Positions 24,094 to 32,625 are shown, counted from the stretch's first letter. The stretch is 64,000 bases of DNA from Gaiellasilicea sp963705515 (GCA_963705515.1 CAVPJV010000008.1:248001-312000), one strand, 5' to 3'. The notes: generated by a model from the sequence alone, not told the origin. Numbers and translations: made by a program.

Positions 24094-25508
24094 GACGCCG
24101 GCTCCTCGCGACCTACCTCGCCGTCGCCGTGCTCGTGCTCGCGCTGCTCGAGATCCCGCTCGCGATCTCCTACGCGCACAGCGAGAGGCAGGACCTCGCC
24201 GGCAAGGTCGAGCGCGACGCCGTCGCGCTCGCCACCCTCGTCGAGGACGCACTCGAGCAGGGGACGCCCGTGCCGAAACAGGTTCCACGGATCGCAGCCG
24301 ACTACACCACCCAGACCGGCGGTCGCGTCCTCGTCGTCGACAGCCGCGGGCGCGCCATCGTCGACTCCGCGCCCACCGGCAGCCGAGACTTCTCCTCGCG
24401 CGCGGAGATCGATCGAGCACTCGCCGGCGAGATCTCCACCGGCACGCGGTTCTCGCAGTCGCTCGGCACCGACCTCCTCTACGTCGCCGTGCCGGCCGCC
24501 TCCAGCGGCGTCGTCCACGGCGCCGTCCGCATCACCTACCCGACCTCCTCCGTGGACTCTCGCATCCACCGCTACTGGACCGTCCTGGCCGCCATCGCCG
24601 CCGCCGTCCTCGCCGTCGCGGCGGCGACCGCAGCGGTGCTCGCGCGCTGGGTGGTCCGACCGCTCGACCGCCTCGAGCAGGCCGCCGACGCCATCGGCGC
24701 CGGAGATCTCACGGCCCGAGCCAGAGTCGAAGGCCCACCTGAGGTCCGACGCCTGGCCGAGACCTTCAACACCATGGGTGCGAAGGTGGACACGCTCGTT
24801 CGCTCCCAGGATGCGTTCCTCGCCGACGCCTCGCACCAGCTGCGAACGCCCCTGGCCGCGCTTCGCCTCCGGCTCGAGAACCTCGACCGCGACGTCACCG
24901 CCCCGGGCAAGCCCGAGCTCGAGGGTGCGCTCACTGAGGTCGAACGGCTCTCTGCCCTCGTCGACGGCCTGCTCACCCTCGCGCGTGCAGACCGCGCTCC
25001 GACAGCGCCGCAGGCGATCCATCTTCAGGCCGTCGTCGAGGAACGCCTCGCCGCCTGGTCTGCGCTCGCCGACGAACGCGACGTCCACCTCCAAGACCAG
25101 CTTGACCCGGCCCTTGCTGCGCTCGTCACCCCCGGCCGGATCGAACAGATACTCGACAATCTCCTCGCCAACGCCCTCGACGCATCGCGCGACGGAGCGA
25201 CGATCACGATCTCAGCCCACAGCGCAGACGGCTGGGTCGAGCTACACGTGATCGACGAAGGGCCCGGCATGAACGCCGACGAGCGGACGCGCGCCTTCGA
25301 CCGCTTCTGGCGCGCCCGCGACGGCGGCGACGGCTTCGGGCTGGGTCTCGCGATCGTCGCGCGATTGCTCGTCGCTGATGGCGGCGAGATCGAGCTCCGC
25401 GAATCGGCCTCAGGCGGCCTCGACGTCGTCATGCGGCTACGGCCGGCAACCACCAGGACCGACACTCTGCTGCCATCCGAGCTGGAACCCCGAGCACGGT
25501 CTATCTGA
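24090..25508 (+). CDS. sensor histidine kinase
   Basis: 472 aa. Two membrane helices (about 5-25 and 165-190) bracket an extracytoplasmic sensor region containing GGRVLVVDSRGRAIVDS. HAMP follows (RWVVRPLDRLEQAADAIGAG), then HisKA with the phospho-His in LADASHQLRTPLA, and HATPase with N-box (DNLLANALDA), G1 (DEGPGM) and G2 (GFGLGLAI). It signals to the regulator encoded immediately upstream. Confidence 0.94.
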   Translation: MRRRLLATYLAVAVLVLALLEIPLAISYAHSERQDLAGKVERDAVALATLVEDALEQGTPVPKQVPRIAADYTTQTGGRVLVVDSRGRAIVDSAPTGSRDFSSRAEIDRALAGEISTGTRFSQSLGTDLLYVAVPAASSGVVHGAVRITYPTSSVDSRIHRYWTVLAAIAAAVLAVAAATAAVLARWVVRPLDRLEQAADAIGAGDLTARARVEGPPEVRRLAETFNTMGAKVDTLVRSQDAFLADASHQLRTPLAALRLRLENLDRDVTAPGKPELEGALTEVERLSALVDGLLTLARADRAPTAPQAIHLQAVVEERLAAWSALADERDVHLQDQLDPALAALVTPGRIEQILDNLLANALDASRDGATITISAHSADGWVELHVIDEGPGMNADERTRAFDRFWRARDGGDGFGLGLAIVARLLVADGGEIELRESASGGLDVVMRLRPATTRTDTLLPSELEPRARSI

Positions 25509-25510
25509 CC

Positions 25511-25536
25511 CTCCCTCGAACGCGTCATGGAGGGAG
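25511..25536 (+). terminator. hairpin after the sensor kinase gene
   Basis: Arms CTCCCTC and GAGGGAG are perfect complements around a 12-base loop, three bases after the kinase stop codon. Confidence 0.5.
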
Positions 25537-25579
25537 TGCCGGGGCGGATCTCAACCCTGTGACAATGCGTGCACAGCTC

Positions 25580-26146
25580 TCAAGCGAGAGGACGCTGGCC
25601 CAGTCGACGCCAATCACCTCGCCGAAGCTCGTACACAACCATTGGTTCTGCCGAACGCCCACGGCCGGAGCCGCGCACTTTGAATCCGAGCTTGGTTGCC
25701 AGGCGGCGCGACGGTTCGTTCTCTCCTTCCTCGATGTACGCCGTGATGCTCTCGACGTCGGTACGGCTCCAGAGGTCATCGATGGCCGCTTTCATCGCCT
25801 CGGTCGCGACGCCTTCGTTCCGGCGGTCCTTGGACACCCACCAGCCCGCCTCGACTTCGTCGGGCTCGATTCCGTCGATGCCATCGCCGGCAAAGCGCAG
25901 TTCAGCGCCACCGAGGAAGCTGTCGTCCAGCCTGTCTCGGATCGCCCAGGGGCCGAAGCCGTGCTCTCGCCACTGCACCTCGGCGGCGCGGGTGTCACGC
26001 AATGCGTCGGCGGCGTTCCCAGACGCTCGTGCGTGCTCGGTCTCGTGGAGCCGTGCCAGCGGGATAAGGATCAGCCGCGCTGTTCGGAGAACGATCCCGC
26101 CTCCCGCCGGCCCCGACGGGTCGTTTGCATCACGTCCTTGCACCAC
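25580..26146 (-). CDS. GNAT-family N-acetyltransferase (RimJ/RimL-type)
   Basis: 188 aa. LRTARLILIPLARL opens the GNAT fold; EAGWWVSKDRRNEGVATEA is the motif A region that binds acetyl-CoA pyrophosphate; SRRLATKLGFKVRGS is motif B. This is the arrangement of ribosomal-protein or antibiotic-type acetyltransferases. The substrate is unknown. The C-terminal ~8 residues are encoded by a copy of the dispersed repeat, which suggests the repeat replaced the original end. Another repeat copy lies just upstream of its start. Confidence 0.88.
   Translation of the reverse strand: MVQGRDANDPSGPAGGGIVLRTARLILIPLARLHETEHARASGNAADALRDTRAAEVQWREHGFGPWAIRDRLDDSFLGGAELRFAGDGIDGIEPDEVEAGWWVSKDRRNEGVATEAMKAAIDDLWSRTDVESITAYIEEGENEPSRRLATKLGFKVRGSGRGRSAEPMVVYELRRGDWRRLGQRPLA
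25583..25603 (+). repeat. dispersed repeat, right-half variant
   Basis: AGCGAGAGGACGCTGGCCCAG. It overlaps the last codons of the minus-strand GNAT gene, so the repeat supplies the C-terminal residues RLGQRPLA of that protein. Confidence 0.6.
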
Positions 26147-26168
26147 CGGAGTATCGCCTCCTGCGTTC

Positions 26169-26195
26169 GAGGGACATTCCCGAACACTGGCCCAG
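26169..26195 (+). repeat. dispersed intergenic repeat copy
   Basis: GGGACATTCCCGAAC followed by ACTGGCCCAG, then GCGAC. A near-consensus copy between two minus-strand genes. Confidence 0.85.
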
Positions 26196-26215
26196 GCGAC
26201 AGCTGTGTCGTCGGT

Positions 26216-26620
26216 TCACCCGCGGTTCAGGAGAAGCCCCATGATCAGGGGTGAGAGGAAGTACGCCGCGAGGACGTAGGGCCACAGGTAGCCGTTCTCT
26301 ACGTGCCAGCCTTCGAGGATCTCGTGGACGGGGCGGCGGAGGATGAAGCTCCCGACCCACTCGAAGGCGAGCACCAACACGAGCCAGAACGTCCCGGCGA
26401 GCAGCATCTCAGGCACGGTGTCGACGTCGGCGACTCGCACGAGCACGTAGGCGAAGGGGAAGATGTAGATGATCCGGGTCGTCATCCCGATCCGGTGGGC
26501 GCGCAGCACGCCTACGCGAGGCTCGTACACGCGCTTCATTAGCACGAAGTAGTTCAGCCCCGAGACCGCGATCTCGCAGAACCAGACCCGGAACGTGATC
26601 ATCAGCAGGTAGCTGTTCAC
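26216..26620 (-). CDS. four-helix membrane protein of unknown function
   Basis: 134 aa from GTG at 26620 (AGGGAG upstream); ATG at 26602 is an alternative. Four hydrophobic segments: MITFRVWFCEIAVSGLNYFV, TTRIIYIFPFAYVLVRV, MLLAGTFWLVLVLAFEWVG and YLWPYVLAAYFLSPLIMG. Charged EILEGWHVENGYLWP between helices 3 and 4 looks conserved. No family named. The open frame runs unbroken upstream through a repeat copy into the hydrolase pseudogene, but this is a false fusion. Confidence 0.7.
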   Translation of the reverse strand: MNSYLLMITFRVWFCEIAVSGLNYFVLMKRVYEPRVGVLRAHRIGMTTRIIYIFPFAYVLVRVADVDTVPEMLLAGTFWLVLVLAFEWVGSFILRRPVHEILEGWHVENGYLWPYVLAAYFLSPLIMGLLLNRG

Positions 26621-26717
26621 CGAAGCTCCCTGGAACTCATCATCGGCGCGCGCGCTGGTCAGCGCATCCGCAAGTTCCCCGCGCCTGGATGGGATGATCC
26701 GCAAGGGAACCGGTCGG

Positions 26718-26745
26718 TCAGGGGACATTCGCGAACACTGGCCCA
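26718..26745 (+). repeat. dispersed intergenic repeat copy
   Basis: TCAGGGGACATTCGCGAAC then ACTGGCCCAA. The left half contains the palindrome TTCGCGAA. Between the four-helix protein and the hydrolase pseudogene. Confidence 0.85.
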
Positions 26746-26789
26746 AGCGGCCAGGCTCCTGCCAGATGTCCGGAGGAGACAGGGCTGGT

Positions 26790-27983
26790 CTACCGGAGCT
26801 GACTGAGGAAGCGTAGGAGCTTGGCCCATGACTCGGCGCGTGCTGCCGCATCGGCTGAGGTGTTCCTCCGAAGTGGAGCAATCCGTAGCGCGAGTTGATC
26901 GTCGGTGCGGTCGGGAGGTTCGGCACGATCGCCCCTACCCCGTGTCCGGCGTGTGCGTAGTTGAGCGCTATGACATCGCGGCGTCCGTGATCGTGCATTC
27001 GCTTCGCGACGTTGCTGACGGCAAAGCTGGAGGGCCATAACAGGTCGTCGCCGCCGCCAACGAGGAAGACCGGGCCGCCGATCTTTTCGACTGCGATCAG
27101 TGCGGACGCGACGGGCTTGCGGGAGACTGTCCACGCAGGCACCGCCGGATTGGTGGGCGACGGATAGACCCTGTCGCTCGGGACGTACGCGGCGACCGCC
27201 CGCACAAGCTGCGGGTAGGTGGCTCCGATGAGTAGGGCGGCCTCTCCGCCCCGTGAAGCACCGAGGACGGTGATGCCCGTGGGATCAGCTTCGGGTTGGT
27301 CGGCAAGCCAGGAGATCGCGCGCCGGAAGTATTCGAGCGGGATGCGCTGCAACTTTGATGGGAGTCCCGGCGCGTCGAAGTAGGCGAGCGCCAAGACCGG
27401 GTAGCCGTGTGAGGCCAGCAGTCCTGCCGCGTAGCCGTTTGCCAGGCCGCCGTCCGATCCGCCGACCAGCACGACCGCCGTGCGTGAGGAGGTTGCACGT
27501 GGCCGGAAGTATTCGGCGTAGAAGCCCGACGTGGCCGGTCGCCGATCAACGATCGCGACCGAGCGCGAGGTTACGAAGCGAACCGCGCTAGCGGATGCGA
27601 GCCTTCGCCCAGACGCGAGCACGTTGATCTGCAGGTTCCGCGTGAGACGCGGAAGAACTCCGTCCTTCGACTCTTGACGAGGCGACACGAGCGCCAGCAG
27701 TCCGGACCGGGGGAGATCAACAACACCCTTGCGGTCAGCTTGAACTGGCCGACTGGCTACGAGCTGCCTTCCACCGAAACCAACCTCGGTGACCTCCAGA
27801 GTGACGCGTTGGCCGGACGCGAGGCCGGTCACTCCTATCCGGAAAGGAGCGTCGAGAAGGGCATTTGACCGGCTGCACGGTAACTCGCACTGATTCCGCC
27901 GCAAACGAGCCGGTCGGCGCAAGCGTGATGGCCGCCAAGGTAATGGCGACAGCAATCCAGCGATCCGATCTCCTCGCCTTCAC
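26790..27983 (-). pseudogene. acyl-CoA thioester hydrolase/BAAT-like protein, two frameshifts
   Basis: GTG at 27983 starts a signal peptide (WIAVAITLAAITLAPTGSFA). Near 27864-27866 an extra base in TTT shifts the frame. The body then reads as a BAAT N-terminal beta domain (LLDAPFRIGVTGLASGQRV) and an alpha/beta-hydrolase domain with VVLVGGSDGGLANG, the nucleophile Cys/Ser position VLGASRGGEAALL, and NYAHAGHGVG for the His. After RYGLLHFGG, near 26870, a second break moves the natural C-terminus (TSADAAARAESWAKLLRFL) to another frame, ending at 26790. Bile-acid-CoA acyltransferase relatives in bacteria are secreted esterases. Decay or indel errors. Confidence 0.8.
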
Positions 27984-28025
27984 GGGAAGACGGTAGCGCC
28001 TCGTTGTGAGCCATTGGGTGCCGAT

Positions 28026-28054
28026 TCAGGGGACACTCCCGGACGCTGGCCCAG
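28026..28054 (+). repeat. dispersed intergenic repeat copy
   Basis: TCAGGGGACACTCCCGGAC then GCTGGCCCAG. Between the start of the hydrolase pseudogene and the ABM-like gene. Confidence 0.85.
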
Positions 28055-28187
28055 CGAAGGGTCATGCTCCCCGAAGCGGCTCTCGCTAATCCCCTGGTGC
28101 TCAGGAGCCTACGCTGCAGGGACCTGAACAGACAGGCGGAGCAGAGCTCGACCGCGGAGAGCGAAACGAGAACGCGCCCTTCGGCTA

Positions 28188-28223
28188 GACGAGAGAGGGC
28201 CCGGCAAGCCGGGCCCTCTCGTC
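28188..28223 (-). terminator. strong rho-independent-like hairpin
   Basis: 13-bp perfect arms GAGAGGGCCCGGC and GCCGGGCCCTCTC around an AA loop, extended outward with one 2-base slip. Placed 20 bases after the stop of the minus-strand ABM-like gene. Confidence 0.8.
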
Positions 28224-28242
28224 GACGTGCGGTGCGGTCGAG

Positions 28243-28557
28243 CTACGCGACCAGGACGCGCTCGCTGCTGCGAGCGAAGACCTTGCCACTGGTGATTTTG
28301 GGCTCGTTGGGCATGAGCCTGTCGAGCTTCTCGTCTCGAATCCAGGTGGCGACGAGCTTCGTCGACTCCTTGGCCTGCTCAGGGGTCTCGAAGAGACCGA
28401 GCCAGGTGAAGATGCCGTTGCCGACGTCGACAAAGTAGTAGCCGGCGAAGCCGGGCAGCTCAGTGAGCTGCGGGACGAGGGTCTCGTTGATCTTCGCCGT
28501 CAACTCGGCGGTGCGATTCTGGTCCACACCGTGGTAGCTGTGAATGGTCGCATACAT
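28243..28557 (-). CDS. ABM-like dimeric alpha/beta-barrel protein
   Basis: 104 aa from ATG at 28557, AAGGAG ten bases upstream. MYATIHSYHGVDQNRTAELT followed by LPGFAGYYFVDVGNGIFTWL and FETPEQAKESTKLVATWI is the ferredoxin-like ABM pattern (antibiotic biosynthesis monooxygenase-like/stress-responsive barrel). No cofactor is needed in many members; the specific reaction is unknown. It has its own strong terminator. A single-gene module between repeat copies. Confidence 0.8.
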   Translation of the reverse strand: MYATIHSYHGVDQNRTAELTAKINETLVPQLTELPGFAGYYFVDVGNGIFTWLGLFETPEQAKESTKLVATWIRDEKLDRLMPNEPKITSGKVFARSSERVLVA

Positions 28558-29144
28558 GTGATGCTCCTTCTGGTCAGGGAGTCCTTAGACGAACTCCCGA
28601 TGCGCGCTCAGACCAGGTGTGACAGTCGGAGAGGAAGGTGCAGAGCCTCGGCGGCTTCAACGCTAGAGCCTACGCGCTAGGAGCATCGTAACCGCGACTC
28701 CCTGGGCGCCGTATCGGTAGTTTCCCCTCTCTCAGCGCCGGAGGCCCATCTCAAGCCGCTCAGGGAATATTCTTCGAGACCTCCGAGCAGGCTCGAGAGG
28801 ACATAGCGACGGTCGCCGGCCAGCTGGCAGCGCTCACTCGGACCGTCGAGGAGATGGCGAGCCAACTCGCGGCGGTTAGCGGGCGCGCTGACAGCCAGCA
28901 AGAGCGCGCTGACACCCAGCATGAGGTCTTAACCGGCCGGCTCAGATGAGCTAGGGTGTCTTAACTGGCCCTGCGGCCAGGACCCCGGCCGAAAGCACGC
29001 AATCTCCCGACGCGCCCCAAGGGTCGCGCGAGACGTAGGAGCCTAGGCGAACAGGATTCGACTTGCAGGGCCAGCTCTGTTGTGTGTCGAGCAGGTACGC
29101 CGCGAGTAGTACGGCCCAGCCTCCGAGTTGTTTACTCATAGACG
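28558..29144. other. non-coding stretch with no recognised gene
   Basis: I see no gene with a credible start here. A frame at 28761-28949 reads as a helical peptide (see its entry). No repeat copy of the dispersed family was found. The GGCC-rich 28965-29000 contains a small hairpin TGGCC/GGCCA only. Confidence 0.4.
28761..28949 (+). pseudogene. possible fragment of a coiled-coil protein
   Basis: The open frame without ATG, GTG or TTG near its head reads FFETSEQAREDIATVAGQLA, then ALTRTVEEMASQLAAV and SGRADSQQERADTQHE, and stops at 28947. Strong heptad-like pattern and natural codon use suggest the 3' end of a lost helical protein gene. Low confidence. Confidence 0.25.
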
Positions 29145-29396
29145 ATGATCCGCGCGCTTCGACAGCGCTTCTGTCGCCACGATTGGGGGCCGTGGCGACC
29201 AGGGATGATGGGGAGCATGTCCGAGATCGCGGGGGATACCTCGGACAAGGCTTGGGAGTTCGACCGACAGACGAGGGAGAAGGTCGGCGTGAAAGGACTC
29301 CCCGGACTGGGCGTCTCGGAGAAAGACGATGAGTCCTTCGAGCACCGTGTGTGCCGAAAGTGCGGCAACTCGGTCGTTCGGGAACGCGCGGTTTGA
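29145..29396 (+). CDS. 83-aa protein with a possible split zinc site
   Basis: ATG at 29145. N-terminal RFCRHDWGPW and C-terminal EHRVCRKCGNSVV provide Cys/His pairs (C-x-H and C-x2-C) separated by about 60 mostly charged residues. This is the pattern of small zinc-ribbon-like proteins found in phage and accessory DNA. No family is certain. The opposite strand is also open but lacks any motif. Confidence 0.5.
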   Translation: MIRALRQRFCRHDWGPWRPGMMGSMSEIAGDTSDKAWEFDRQTREKVGVKGLPGLGVSEKDDESFEHRVCRKCGNSVVRERAV

Positions 29397-29792
29397 CTCC
29401 CAGCCCGTCCCGCCCGGCCGGGGCTGCCTCTCTCCGCCTAACGGGGAACCAGGGGTTGCGGGGCGCTTCTGATCGAGGGCGAAGCCATGGGCGCCGGAGC
29501 TACGAGGGAGGGCTGCATCGACGAGACCTGGAGTGCTCTCTAGAACTGCCAGCCGTCCCTTCAGGGGACCACTCCCGGACGCTCGCCCAGGCTACGTCCG
29601 TCGTTGCGCGGTCTGGGGATGAGTAGCGTCGGTTTCCGTCCGCGGCGGCGCGCACGTGCCCGTGTCGTCGCAGTCATCTCCGCCGCAGCCCGTCAGGGCG
29701 ATTACGTAGGAGAACAACGAGGCATCCGCCCATCACGATGAGGCGAACCATCGCCGGAGAGCCTACGGCACGCCCTCTCGGTGCACTACTCG
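29397..29792. other. intergenic stretch without gene
   Basis: Apart from the repeat copy at 29562-29591 nothing recognisable was found. The frames are short and lack conserved motifs. Confidence 0.4.
29562..29591 (+). repeat. dispersed intergenic repeat copy
   Basis: TCAGGGGACCACTCCCGGAC then GCTCGCCCAG. One base longer in the left half than consensus. Confidence 0.8.
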
Positions 29793-29812
29793 CTCAGGGG
29801 ACATTCCCGAAC
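29793..29812 (+). repeat. left half of a repeat copy interrupted by IS110 remnant
   Basis: CTCAGGGGACATTCCCGAAC matches the consensus left half exactly, then sequence identity stops at TGTGAGTG. A right-half-like CGCTGGCGCA resumes at 30148 after the IS remnant. Confidence 0.75.
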
Positions 29813-30147
29813 TGTGAGTGTGTGGGTGTCTCGTCTGGGGCGTTTGTCAGGTTGGTGTCGGTGCTCTTTGTTCGTGACTCGATTGCCGATCCCCGCCTCC
29901 TCCGGGCAAAACAGTCCGCTACCGCCTCGACCGCAACGGCGACCGCAGGCTCAACAGAGCCCTGCACATGATCCTCGTCACCCGACGCCGTACGCACGCT
30001 CCGACGATCGCCTACATCGAGCGTCGCATCCACGAAGGCAAGAGCCGCCGCGAGGCGATCCGCTGCCTCAAGCGCTACCTCGCTCGCAACCTCTACCGGC
30101 TCCTCGAGAACGGCTCACCGCTGCCGACTTGACAAACATAGAAGCAT
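29813..30147 (+). mobile_element. IS110-family remnant inserted in a repeat copy
   Basis: About 335 bases lie between the two halves of a repeat copy. The first ~70 bases are non-coding; the rest encodes the C-terminal end of an IS110-family transposase. A full element is 1.2-1.5 kb, so most of the interior is deleted. IS110 elements make no terminal inverted repeats and little or no target duplication, which fits the clean split. Confidence 0.7.
29886..30132 (+). pseudogene. IS110-family transposase, C-terminal fragment, frameshifted
   Basis: PIPASSG is in one frame; after one extra C the frame continues KTVRYRLDRNGDRRLNRALH, then MILVTRRRTHAPTIAYIERR and EGKSRREAIRCLKRYLARN, ending LYRLLENGSPLPT. 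These are hallmarks of the Transposase_20 (IS116/IS110/IS902) domain's end. The N-terminal RuvC-like DEDD domain is absent. Not functional. Confidence 0.85.
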
Positions 30148-30157
30148 CGCTGGCGCA
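30148..30157 (+). repeat. right half of the interrupted repeat copy
   Basis: CGCTGGCGCA matches the right half (CGCTGGCCCA) with one change that also occurs in the copy at 39050. Confidence 0.5.
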
Positions 30158-30225
30158 CCGCATGGAGTTCTCGCCGGTTGGCGGGTGTGAGGAAGCAATG
30201 GCCCGGATCAGTCGTTGCAGCAGGT

Positions 30226-30615
30226 GTGCGACTTGGGCTCTTGCTGCTCTACGTCGAGGACTTCCCGGCCATGTTCGCCTTCTATCGAGACGTGCTCGGG
30301 CTCGAGGTGACGGACGTGGATCCCGGCCCGGGCCACCGTCCAGGCATCGACTGGGTGCAACTCGCCGGTGAGGGTGGGACGATCGAGCTCTTCGACCATG
30401 CGACCTTTGGACGAAGTCGGAGCTTCCCCTCTCCACGCAGCAACGGCGTCGTGATCACCTTCAAGGTCGAGAGCGTCGAGGTCGAGGTCGAGCGGCTGCG
30501 CGCCGCCGGCGTCGATGTGCCCAGGATCCATCGCGCCGAGTGGGGTGCCGCGGCCCACTTTTTCGATCCCGAGGGCAACGAGCTGCAGGTCTTCGAGTCG
30601 GCCTCGGATCCCTGA
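30226..30615 (+). CDS. VOC-family (glyoxalase/bleomycin-resistance-like) protein
   Basis: 129 aa from GTG at 30226; a TTG at 30178 is possible but its extra residues are not family-like. VRLGLLLLYVEDFPAMFAFY followed by RDVLGLEV is the classic betaalphabetabetabeta start; the second module gives VVITFKVESVEVEVERLRAAG and FFDPEGNELQVFE with the metal-ligand Glu. Function may be dioxygenase, lyase or drug binding. Single gene between the IS110 remnant and a repeat copy. Confidence 0.85.
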   Translation: MRLGLLLLYVEDFPAMFAFYRDVLGLEVTDVDPGPGHRPGIDWVQLAGEGGTIELFDHATFGRSRSFPSPRSNGVVITFKVESVEVEVERLRAAGVDVPRIHRAEWGAAAHFFDPEGNELQVFESASDP

Positions 30616-30651
30616 GGCAGGGAACATCTCCCACTGACCCTGGCCGCCTGG

Positions 30652-30682
30652 CTCAGGAGCCCACTCCCGAACGCTGGCCCAG
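30652..30682 (+). repeat. dispersed intergenic repeat copy
   Basis: CTCAGGAGCCCACTCCCGAAC then GCTGGCCCAG. Between the VOC gene and the end of the convergent hydrolase pseudogene. Confidence 0.85.
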
Positions 30683-30721
30683 CCGACACTGGTGTGGCCG
30701 GATGTATCTCGGTGGTCGGGT

Positions 30722-32093
30722 TCAGTCGGGCATCCAGAACGGGGGCACCACGACCGCGCCGTCGCAGCGTGTTGTGTCCAGGCCCTTGGTGGTGCCGCGG
30801 TCGACGAAGTCCGTCAGGATCGGATCAGAGGCAGCCGCCGATGCCGAACGAGTGCCCGACGTGCGGGAAGATCACGATGCGGCTGTCGGGGAAGTGCTGC
30901 TTCAAGTCGGAGAGGTTCGTGATCGGGTCCTGCGGGTCGGCGCCGCCGACGAGGGCGAGCACCGGCACTGGGCTGGATGTGGGGAGCGTCCAGAGCGAGC
31001 GCGGCTCAACGCGCTTCGAGACGGAGGAGCAGGCCTGCCGGAACGCCGCAATCCGGGCCGTCGTGTAGCTGTCGAAGTCGGTGCCCCACGGTCCCGTCGC
31101 AGTCGAGACCGATCCAGGGCTCGTTGCACCAGATCGACTTGGACATGAGGTTCAGGTCGACGGCGAGATCTCCTGAGCCTGCCTCTTCGAGGGGCGCGAA
31201 GTCGCCCTTCGCGGCACTGCTGACGATCAGCGGGATCGAGACCGCCTTCTCCAGGTCGCGCAGCAGCTCGTGCACGATCGAGGCGAGCTCGTCACCGGTC
31301 ATGCCGTTCATGGGGTGGGTGTTCCAGGCCTTCACGAGCGCCCCGAACTGGCGCTCCCAGCCTGGGAACGTCCTCCGGCAGTCGGCGTCTCCGGCACAGA
31401 GTTTCGCGAGTTGGTCGAGGGCGCGCTGGGCGTTGACGGCGTAGCGGTCGAAGAAGGGGACGTCGATTGCGGTTGCGCCCGTGAGGATGAGTGTGCGCAC
31501 CGAGGAGGGATGGAGTTTCAGGTAGATCTGCGCCGCGGTTGCGCCGTAGGAGCTGCCGAGCACGTCGAGCTGCCGGTAGCCGAGCGCTGCCCGCACCGCG
31601 TCCAGGTCGTCCATCGCCATCCGCGTCCCGAACTGGGTCACGTCGCCGCCGTGTGGGCTCGACCCCCCGGTGCCGCGCTGATCGACGAGCAGGATGTCGC
31701 GAGACACGTTCAGCGCGCTCAACTGCTGGCTCAGGTCGCCCGCCTCCTCGGTGGCTGCGCCCCCCGGCCCGCCGGCGAGATACGTGACCGCGTCCTCGCG
31801 GGCCGGCTTCGAGAACGCAGGTACGACGACCACGTTGAGCCCGATCTTGCGGCGTTCGGCTCCGTGCGGTCCTCCGGGACGACGAAGGTGCCGCAGCGCG
31901 CGTCGACCCCCTGCACCAGACACGGCTCCGGCGGCCACGACCACTGCGCCTCAACTGAAAAGAACGCTCGGTCGACGGCGACGGCGACGCCGACGCCGAT
32001 GCCGGCGGCGGCCACCAGGCCGACCAAAGACCAAACAACCCACCGACGCCGCCGATGAACCCGATGAGGCGCAGGCTGCGCACCTGTCGACAT
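30722..32093 (-). pseudogene. TAP-like/proline iminopeptidase-type hydrolase with three frame breaks
   Basis: ATG at 32093 with TGGAGG upstream. The N-terminus has a membrane anchor (WVVWSLVGLVAAAGIGVGVA) and CGTFVVPEDRTEPN. The frame changes near 31855. The main part reads VTYLAGGPGGAA, LLVDQRGTGGS and nucleophile elbow VLGSSYGATAAQIY. A second break near 31090 is followed by PWGTDFDSYTTARIAAFRQA and the acid/His positions LALVGGADPQDP and HVGHSFGIGG. A third break at ~30828 separates DPILTDFVDRGTT and FWMPD to the stop at 30722. All catalytic residues survive, so recent inactivation or sequence error. Confidence 0.85.
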
Positions 32094-32169
32094 GGGCGAA
32101 CCTCCACCCAGAAACAGCCCCCCGCCTCGCACGACACGCCATCAGCGCAAACACGGATCCTGCGTCCGC

Positions 32170-32191
32170 GCATTCCCGAACGTGCGTGATC
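32170..32191 (+). repeat. degenerate copy of the dispersed repeat
   Basis: GCATTCCCGAACG is intact; the CTGGCCCAG part is replaced by TGCGTGAT. Between the hydrolase pseudogene start and the ABM-like gene. Confidence 0.55.
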
Positions 32192-32330
32192 GTCCCGGGG
32201 CGTCTCAGGTGACGCGGGTTTCGGCTGAAAACTGCGTTCTTGATCCGATGCAACTCGTCAGGGATGATCGCGAGCCGGAAGCATCATCCTGAAGCTGCTC
32301 AAACGCAGCCCGGAACGCAGAGGAGGCGCT

Positions 32331-32606
32331 GTGGCTTTCATGGTTCACCATCTCAAGATCGACGACTTCGACACCTGGAAATCGTTCTTCGATTCAGATC
32401 CGGTCGGCCGCAAGCAGGCGGCAAAGGGCCACATCATGCTCCGGGGCGTCGGCAACCCGAACGAGGTCTTCACACGGGTGGAGTTCGACTCGGTCGAGGA
32501 CGCGAATTCGTTCCGAGAACGTCTGCTTGCCTCCGGCGCGCTCGACCGGACGACGGTGTTGACGCCGCCGACGGTCGTGGAGCTGGTCGAGAACATCACG
32601 TACTAG
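32331..32606 (+). CDS. ABM-like dimeric alpha/beta-barrel protein
   Basis: 91 aa from GTG at 32331. MAFMVHHLKIDDFDTWKSFF followed by VFTRVEFDSVEDANSFRERL is the one-barrel pattern. It is a distant paralogue of the product at 56644 (NPNEVF..VEFDSVEDA versus DPNHVF..LEFDSVDDA). No catalytic residues are assignable. A terminator at 32626 follows. Confidence 0.8.
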   Translation: MAFMVHHLKIDDFDTWKSFFDSDPVGRKQAAKGHIMLRGVGNPNEVFTRVEFDSVEDANSFRERLLASGALDRTTVLTPPTVVELVENITY

Positions 32607-32625
32607 CGCGGAGATGCCAATGAAG

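Noticed and set aside
26216..27955. A single two-domain hydrolase-membrane protein
   Set aside because: The hydrolase's own C-terminus and stop are visible in another frame at 26790, so the junction is a frameshift artefact.
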